In this document: positions 58,124-64,000 of the stretch, piece by piece
How positions within the stretch are numbered: position 1 is the stretch's first letter
Layout of the letters: the number at the start of each line of letters is the position of its first letter
Origin: Augochlora pura
Lineage: Eukaryota > Arthropoda > Insecta > Hymenoptera > Halictidae
Direction: 5' to 3'
Length of the DNA: 64,000 nucleotides
Assembly: GCF_028453695.1 (NCBI RefSeq)
Contig: NC_135776.1
Span: 15,880,663-15,944,662 of the forward strand
Program-made: the position numbers and the translations under genes
Notes under the pieces: generated by a model
The model's database searches: none
Seen by the model: the letters and a program-made list of their open reading frames with translations, nothing else
Told to the model about the DNA's origin: nothing

Positions 58124-58285
58124 ATACAAGGTGTCCAAAAATCACTCGCAATTAGGAAACGTTGCCTACTGTTCCTTCCTAACAACTTTTAAACAGCTTC
58201 GCGGATTGTATCATTATAAAAATTACTTCAAACGCCGCGAGCTATCTTTTCCAAGATTTTTAGACAGTTCTGGAACACCCGGTAC
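58124..58285. mobile_element. Short fold-back element
   Basis: The left side AGGTGTCCAAAAATCACTCG and the inverted right side GGGTGTTCCAGAACTGTC then TAAAAATC bracket about 160 bp. AACTTTTAAACAGCTTCGCGG on the left has an approximate inverted partner on the right. The left end matches the fold-back element at 60018. No coding capacity. Confidence 0.5.
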
Positions 58286-59440
58286 GCGCATTTCCTTCTC
58301 TCCTATTAAAAAATCGGCGAACACCGCAGCGAAATCGACAAAGCGTCGTACTCGAGCCGACTAAAAATTCGAGATCCAACGCGGTCGCTTAACCATCTTT
58401 CCAGCGGAGCCGCGCCATGGTCCATATGTCGGTCGATGGAGGACGATAATTCGCAATAAAACGAATCCGCGGCGGGCCCTGATAACCGCAAAAAGAGAGG
58501 CGAACGCGGGCAAATACACGAAAAGAACCGAGCCGCTTGTCGGCTAGTACCGAGGAACGAGGGAAAAACAAACGAGACGAGGCCCCCGGGGCCCCGGGCC
58601 GCTAACGGGTGAAAAGGCTTCCCATTCTGGCGGACGACGAGTCGGTTGAGAGGAGAGGAGAGGACTCGCAGGAGCGAAGGATCGAGGAGGATCGAGGAGG
58701 ATCTGGCTTGGCGCGGCGCGGCGCAATTTCGCATGCGATCATTATCCCTTCGCTGGTTTCGAGGCCTATTCGGAATGCCATTGACAGTTCCCCGGCCGGG
58801 TTTCTCGCCGGGGAGTATTATCGTCAGATTAACCGTTTCATAAGCAGGGTGGCCGAAAGAGAGAGAGAAAGATAGAGAGAAAGATAGATAGATAGATAGA
58901 GAGAAAGATAGATAGAGAGAGAGAGAGAGGAGGGAGTGAGCCCGGTCCAAGACAATCCGCACACCAACATCGCTGGTTCTTCTTGTTCTGCCGGCTTCGC
59001 CTCTCTCGGACCAACAGTCCCGAGTACAAAGACCCACCAGACGGGAATACTCTTTTCTTTCTGTTGCCTTTCATCCTCCTCGGCACTTCCTTCCCACCGT
59101 CTGCTACCTCGTCCCCCGCTACCGGCCCCCTTCGATCCTCCAGTGGCCGGCATCATCTTGATAGACCGTGCTTTAAATTAACCGTTTCTCGCGATAATAT
59201 TCGCCGAGGGACGCGCACCCACTTTGCCAGATATCAGGCCGATCCCGCGAACACTCTCGCCGGCTATAGCGCGAGATACGACAGGCTCTGATACGATAGA
59301 TGATGTGCTCTGTATAGTTTTCCGTCGCGTTGAGTTATTATTTTTCTGTTGCGTCGCGCTACTGTTTCAAGAAAGGGGACGCGATTGCGCGGCGTTCCGT
59401 AATGGGTACATTGTGGAGAGCAATTTCAGCGTTTGCACTT
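58285..59440. other. Large GC-rich island with GA/GATA tract
   Basis: Over 1.1 kb of complex sequence interrupted by a GAGA/GATAGATA tract at 58856-58930. Frames up to 243 codons cross the tract (Leu/Ser repeat on the minus strand) and overlap others; none is recognised. Confidence 0.5.
58856..58930. repeat. (GA)n/(GATA)n microsatellite
   Basis: AGAGAGAGAGAAAGATAG, then GATAGATAGATAG, then GA repeats. Confidence 0.92.
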
Positions 59441-60010
59441 TGGAGTATTTTTGTTAATTGTAGCTTGTTAAATTTTTCAAGTGTTCTGTTTGTTATTTAT
59501 TTTTTTCACTTGTATTATGATAAATAGTGTGACAAATATATAAATTTAGTGTTTTGTTAAGATTCCTTTAACTATATGTTTTCTTCAGAGATGGCGTCTA
59601 TAGTGCTGTAAATAATTATGAAGTCGAAGTAATTCTATTTCTTTTTTTGTAACTTGTGTATAATTATAGACTGGAAGTAACTTTAATATTGTTATCGATC
59701 TCTGAACGGAAGATAGATAAAATATTGTATTTATATATTTTTACTTATATAAGTAATGTACTGAATAATATAAATAGTATAGTAAATGATATTAATAAAT
59801 ATACGACTGTGAGAGTATATAAAGTACACGCTACATACAAATTTATTTATTCGAAGGACATTTAAGACATGCTATATTATTTATTTATTTAAAGTACAGT
59901 TCATTGACTGTTACCTACTTTTAACAACTTTCTAAATTTGTTCGCTGCGCTATCGATAGCGAGACAACTCGTGTCATTCTCCTCGAATTTATGGAACTCA
60001 TGATCTACTT
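59440..60010. other. AT-rich spacer
   Basis: AT-rich unique DNA. No gene seen. Confidence 0.4.
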
Positions 60011-60017
60011 CTTGCAT

Positions 60018-60353
60018 ACAGGATGTTCTAAAAATCACTTGCAATTGAGAAACGAGAGGTTAATTAGGTCATTTGTAGCAACTTTTTCCTTTACAAAAAT
60101 GTTCTACGTACTTTTGTTTACGAGTTATTAACGAAAATAACTAATAAGAGGCGTGCTCCGCTAGCACGAGACGGCCAAACCCAGTTCCGCTCATTAGTTC
60201 GATCGCCTCGCGCCAGCAGTACTAGCTTTTCATTGGTCAACGTTTTTCGTTAATAACTTTTAAACAAAGCCGCAGAAAAAAATTTTGTAAAGGCAAAAGT
60301 TGCTTCAAATGACCACAGGTATCTCCCATTTCCGTATTGTTAGACATTTTTAG
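60018..60353. mobile_element. Fold-back MITE with inverted repeats of about 110 bp
   Basis: The left arm (about 60021-60135) and inverted right arm (about 60243-60353) align through blocks such as GGTCATTTG, GCAACTTTT, CCTTTACAAAA and GTTATTAACGAAAA. The spacer of about 105 bp is GC-richer and contains CGCCAGCAGTACTAGC. Arms of this length joined by a short non-coding spacer are typical of fold-back MITEs. Superfamily not assignable; target duplication not clear. Confidence 0.8.
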
Positions 60354-60354
60354 G

Positions 60355-60570
60355 TCTTATTATTATTAAAGTTCTTATTTAATTAACATACCCTTGTTAG
60401 TCATAATCTTGACATAACCTTAACATTTGTGACCATAACATAATCTTGACATATCCTCGTCAAAGGAGCTCCTTAAATGAAATAGAACTGCAAAGGGTTA
60501 TAGAAAACCAGATCAATATCGAAAAACAAATAAACCCCTCCTGAAACGAATACAAATGCCCAAAAGAATT
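60355..60570. other. AT-rich spacer
   Basis: ATAATCTTGACATAACCTTA and ATAATCTTGACATATCCTCG words repeat near 60402 and 60441. GCAAAGGGTTATAG near 60491 could be a mutated TTAA-type end. Confidence 0.35.
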
Positions 60571-60985
60571 ATTCGATCCACCGATAAGTGCAATTACTCC
60601 TGGCCGAAATTTCAGCTTCCAGAAGGACCATGCCGCCGAGCCAACCCTTCCAATCCTTGTCATACCACGCAACCCTTGTCATACCTCCCACCCTCAATCT
60701 TGGCGACTCTGATTTAAGCACACCTCCGCACGGTCGCGCGAGAGTACTTAAATTAAGCATCAACAGATTAACGAGCCGAGACCACGGACAACCGGCAGAG
60801 AGAAAGAGAGGAAAAGAAGGGGACAGAGAGAGAGAGGGAACGGGGAAGAGAAAGAGTTCGCGGCGTATCGGGCCGAGGAATTATATTCTGTTTGCAGCAA
60901 CAAAGTACAAGCTTAATCCTCGGGACGCGATCCTCCGCGAGTCGGAGGCTCTCGGGTTTCTTTGAATGATACACGACTTTCGTGG
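60570..60985. other. GC-richer island with GA tract
   Basis: Complex sequence with CATACCACGCAACCCTTGT-type neighbouring repeats near 60661 and a GA-rich tract at 60797-60858. Frames are unrecognised. Confidence 0.5.
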
Positions 60986-60989
60986 AACG

Positions 60990-61575
60990 CCAAAAAGAGC
61001 ATGGCCTCTCCTACTCTTCCCTCTCCCTCCTTCACTCCCTCCCTCCCTCTCTCTCTATCACTCTATCTCTCTTTCTCTTTTTATTTTGCTCCTCTGGTCG
61101 AAGGCCTCCCGACGAGAAACAGTGTCATCGTTGCCGGCGAGCAACGCGCTAGGTGAAATATTCCCATCGGGCCGGACAGGCCTCTTCATTAATCTGACCG
61201 ATGACTAGCTAATTTTCAGTTCGGATGCCTCGTTCGGCTATTCGGGCTGAGCTACGGGGAACCGCGGTCTTCTTATTTGCGAGGGAAGTATCATTACGCG
61301 TACAGCCAGCCCGCGATTCGGGTGCGTGGGATTCCTGTGGGAACGAGACGCGATTTCATCCGCGCCGCGGAATGCGGTACTCGGATACCTGAGTCCTTTT
61401 TTCACCCGAGTCATTTTTGCCCGGTTTGCTGCTGGTTCGCCTCCGTGAGGAAGGTAGCTGTCGCACCGATTCCCGCTAGTGCTGCCCTCCCCACTTTCGG
61501 TCGTCGCGTTGGATGCTCGAGTGGTGGGGGAACGTTGTTGCGGCTGCGGGTCGTTCTTCCGAGAGACTAACTATA
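60990..61575. other. GC-richer island with CT tract
   Basis: A CT/CCCT tract at 61015-61080 followed by complex CpG-containing DNA to 61570. No recognised coding frame. Confidence 0.5.
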
Positions 61576-62430
61576 GCGGATTGATGATCGTGTTGCGTAC
61601 GATTCATGTTATTTTCTTTTGGTTATTGTTCTGGGTCTCTGAGTTGACGCTTTGATGTGTTCTTCATTTTTCTGACACGGTTCAGAAGGTTTTTAGTATT
61701 TGTTTATTGCAATTTTCAAGCATTGTTGCTTGGGGTGGCTTAAAGATGATATTTCTTCGCATATGTTTTCCTCAACCTTGTGACTTTCATGTTATTTTGT
61801 TATAGCTTTTAGCATAATATTTTATACTTTATTTATAAGTATTTTTAATACTATAACTTTGTTATAGCTTTGAATTTGCACAACGTTTCTTAGAATATAT
61901 TTCGATATCAATTCGTTAAATGTTTTATAAAACCTAACTAGTTTGATAATATCTTGTTGAATATATAGTTTGTTAATCTATACTATACTAGCATGATGTT
62001 GTTGAATATATTTTATTAAACTTCTCAATTTTCATAACAGTTTTACTATTTCCATCTTGTAAACTTGATTTCTTATTTCACTGTAACATTTCGATGTTTT
62101 ACTATACAATATACTTCATCGTTTCTACCAACTAGAAAATTATTTATCTGTATATAATTATCATATTTGCATATAATTATTTGTACAGTACAACATCGAT
62201 TCTAAAGTCAGAATCGATATATTTTATAACAGTATTAATAACTTTTTCTTCACAAGTGTTCCAACCAGCTACAACGTAAATGTAGAACCCTTATAAGATT
62301 TTTACAGTTCTTCTTACTTATTTATTGATCGTTTAACGAAAAAATCAATTCCATCCCTTAACTTCTATCGAAGTTAATAATTCCTTGAATATTTCTTAAC
62401 TCCTACTGAAATAAATAATTCCTTGGATAC
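61575..62430. other. AT-rich spacer
   Basis: T-rich unique DNA. TTAACTTCTATCGAAGTTAA-like and TTAACTCCTACTGAAATAAA words lie 40 bp apart near 62359. No gene seen. Confidence 0.4.
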
Positions 62431-62460
62431 TTAACCCTCTCAGTACCGAAGGATAATATA
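62431..62460 (+). mobile_element. Possible piggyBac-like end
   Basis: TTAA (62431-62434) then CCCTCTCAGTACCGAAGG, reminiscent of family C ends. No partner found. Confidence 0.25.
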
Positions 62461-62506
62461 TATCACTGTTGGCTACTATTGCAAAAATATTATCTTCTTC
62501 ATATCC

Positions 62507-62695
62507 TAGTGTGCCATAAGTTCCGTCCAGTTGCAATTTCTTTCCGACACTTTATCAATTACGTCAAACAAGTACTGTACATTACGCTCGGGTACGCGCG
62601 ACTCTTTTGGTCGGCACTAAGAGAAATAATCATTGAAATCAACGCATACGCATTGACCCAACAAAACACTATTCTCCTCTCCACATTTATATAAG
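62507..62695 (+). mobile_element. mariner-like 5' segment, copy 2
   Basis: TAGTGTGCCATAAGTTCCGT at the left resembles mariner inverted repeats. The following 165 bp match 12735-12900 with scattered substitutions and small indels. No transposase follows, so this is a 5' fragment or a miniature derivative. Confidence 0.65.
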
Positions 62696-62699
62696 TACG

Positions 62700-62930
62700 T
62701 CTAACGCATAATAAATATTTTATACATTGTTACAACGGATTGTTCTGGTCAAGTCGCCTTCATGAGATACTGCCTTGAAGTGGACAACCCCTTAGGAAAT
62801 AGCTAAAGATAGGGGTCGTCAAGTTGTGCTAGGTAATTATCAGAACACATTTGTAAATAGCACTGTTTGGGAATAAAATACCGCAACGTATAACGCGTGT
62901 TAGCAACGGAGTTCGCAATAATATAATAAA
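62700..62930. other. Moderate-GC segment with an imperfect hairpin
   Basis: GACAACCCCT (62783-62792) and AGGGGTCGTC (62811-62820) pair with one mismatch across an 18-base loop. No RNA family recognised. Confidence 0.35.
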
Positions 62931-63388
62931 TTAACCCCTTGCGCTATGCCTCCTTTCACGTTGCGTTGATTAGCACTAACTTGTCCTTAATATTTCCCAT
63001 AATTTTTCATTCTTTTACTGTCTATATTTACTTCCGTTTCTAGATTTAATAGAGAAATTCAATTTGATTTCGACGTAGAAGAAATTAACCCTTTGCGGTC
63101 GAATTAAATTTATACATGAGTCATGCTGGTCGTAATTAATTTTCTTTCAGTGAACAGTCATCAGAGAAGGAAAAACAAAATTTATTAACTCCGTTTTAAT
63201 GTTTATACATATATGTAACACAATAATATGCTTTAATTTTATGTAAAAATAAAAAAGATGAGAAAAGATAAATAAATTGCTTTGGCGGCTGAGAGTAGAC
63301 ATACGACCTCAAAGGGTTAATAATACTTATATATAGTAGATCTGATATGGAATCTTTATCACCAGTTTGACTCCATGCAAAGGGTTAA
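62931..63388. mobile_element. Decayed piggyBac-like element interrupted by family A
   Basis: TTAA (62931-62934) then CCCCTTGCGCTATGCC on the left, and inverted TTAA (63385-63388) then CCCTTTGCATGGAGTC on the right. Without the family A insertion it would be about 220 bp, similar to other miniature elements here. The ends agree only in the outer 8-10 bases, so pairing them is tentative. Confidence 0.4.
63085..63320. mobile_element. piggyBac-like MITE, family A copy 2
   Basis: A 228-bp element (63089-63316) between TTAA copies at 63085-63088 and 63317-63320. It matches copy 1 at 10378-10617 along its length in the same orientation, with point differences and about 12 bp fewer in the left third. 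The left end is CCCTTTGCGGTCGAAT; the right end, inverted, is CCCTTTGAGGTCGTAT. No coding capacity. Confidence 0.88.
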
Positions 63389-63399
63389 TTCAACGTGTG

Positions 63400-64000
63400 C
63401 AGGAAATCCCTCCTTAAACTACCGCATACTCGGCTAACGCGAACTTAAAATCGCCAACGAATTTTCGATACGGTCGCATTGCGAACGCCTCGCGGATAAA
63501 ATACCCGCGCACCGAACGCGTTTCGACGATTACTTCGTAGAAAGGTATATCACCGTACGACATCGGCCTTCGAACTCTTCGAAGGATCGGTCGTGTGCGG
63601 GCCGGGGCGGGCGGGCGAGCGCGTGTCTATGTTGGTGCACAATACGAATCGAGTTCCATTGAGACAATTGGCAATTTTCGACGCCGAATATCCGTCGGAA
63701 GCGGCGGTAGCGCCCACGGCCACTCACTTGGCAAATTGGAGGCCAGACAATAAATTGCAAACGGTCGCATATAGGCGTACACGGGGAGACCGCTCGGGTA
63801 CAATGGGTGTACGCTCCAGCTTGCGGAGCGCGCTCGCCTTGCCTCGTCTCGCCTCGCCTCGCCTCGTCATCGGCATAAGGACCGCACGCAGTAACATTAC
63901 CATTCGGTCGCAGACGAATTCATTGGCTATGCCAGGGCGTCTTCCGTTCACAGGCAGAACGGTTGTCAGTCCGGTTTGACCCGACTTAGATCGTACGTGA
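63400..64000. other. GC-rich unique island with (GCCTC)n
   Basis: Complex CpG-rich sequence reaching the window edge. A TCGCCTCGCCTCGCCTCG pentanucleotide run lies at about 63847-63867. A 128-codon plus-strand frame overlaps minus-strand frames; no domain recognised. Confidence 0.5.

Noticed and set aside
58306..59037. 243-codon minus-strand frame
   Set aside because: Its middle is Leu/Ser/Tyr repeat from the GA/GATA tract and the flanks are GC-island sequence. No domain or splice support.
1..64000. tRNA genes
   Set aside because: I scanned by eye for B-box-like GGTTCGANTCC words and cloverleaf context and found none convincing; a dedicated search could still find one.

Overview
The window looks like nuclear DNA of an insect, most likely a hymenopteran (bee-like). 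The basis is the composition: AT-rich sequence full of TA-type simple repeats, alternating with CpG-containing GC-rich islands, plus short elements flanked by TTAA with CCCTTTGC-type ends and mariner-like fragments. The species call is inference. Nothing resembles bacterial or organellar organisation. I recognise no protein-coding gene, tRNA, rRNA, CRISPR array or complete transposase. The longest open frames (up to 307 codons) lie in GA/CT tracts, minisatellites or GC-rich islands and look like compositional by-products. The window is best read as intergenic DNA or the interior of a very large intron.

Layout: about thirty blocks of non-repetitive, GC-richer DNA (300-1200 bp each) alternate with AT-rich blocks roughly every 2 kb along all 64 kb. 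Many AT blocks are tandem arrays with definable periods: 77 bp (0.94-1.4 kb), TATAC/TATAG pentamers (3.2, 4.0-4.6, 5.7-6.0 kb), 12 bp (7.9 kb), 91 bp (9.25 kb), 22 bp (11.6 kb), 26 bp (14.4 kb), 162 bp (16.4 kb), 33 bp (17.3 kb), about 155 bp (17.9 kb), 32 bp (20.9 kb), 118 bp (24.8 kb), 20 bp (25.9 and 34.2 kb), 28 bp with E-boxes (35.5 kb), 34 bp (36.7 kb), 41 bp (38 kb), 32 bp (39.4 kb), 18 bp (43.5 kb), 287 bp (44.9 kb) and 96 bp (51.1 kb). The GC-rich islands carry many GA/CT tracts, a 30-G run at 33.06 kb and a 600-bp polypurine block at 18.8-19.4 kb.

Mobile DNA: several non-autonomous families have piggyBac-like organisation (TTAA duplication, CCCTTTG-type ends). Family A is nearly intact in two copies (10.4 and 63.1 kb), and the second is nested in an older element. 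Families B, C and F are more decayed, at 0.3, 8.1, 14.7, 16.7, 19.9, 26.2, 28.3, 40.8, 42.1, 50.0 and 52.0 kb. Two related fold-back elements lie at 58.1 and 60.0 kb. A mariner-like 5' segment occurs at 12.7 and 62.5 kb, with a Tc1/mariner-like end beside the first copy. Two unclassified dispersed repeats recur at 14.9/22.6/24.3 kb and at 27.1/28.5 kb.

The most useful observations are the coupling of piggyBac-like ends with tandem arrays, the nested insertion at 63 kb, the phased E-box minisatellite, the paired palindromic motif at 23.0 and 26.6 kb, and a 79-codon frame at 16.9 kb that ends at a good 5' splice site. I found no convincing new biological system.
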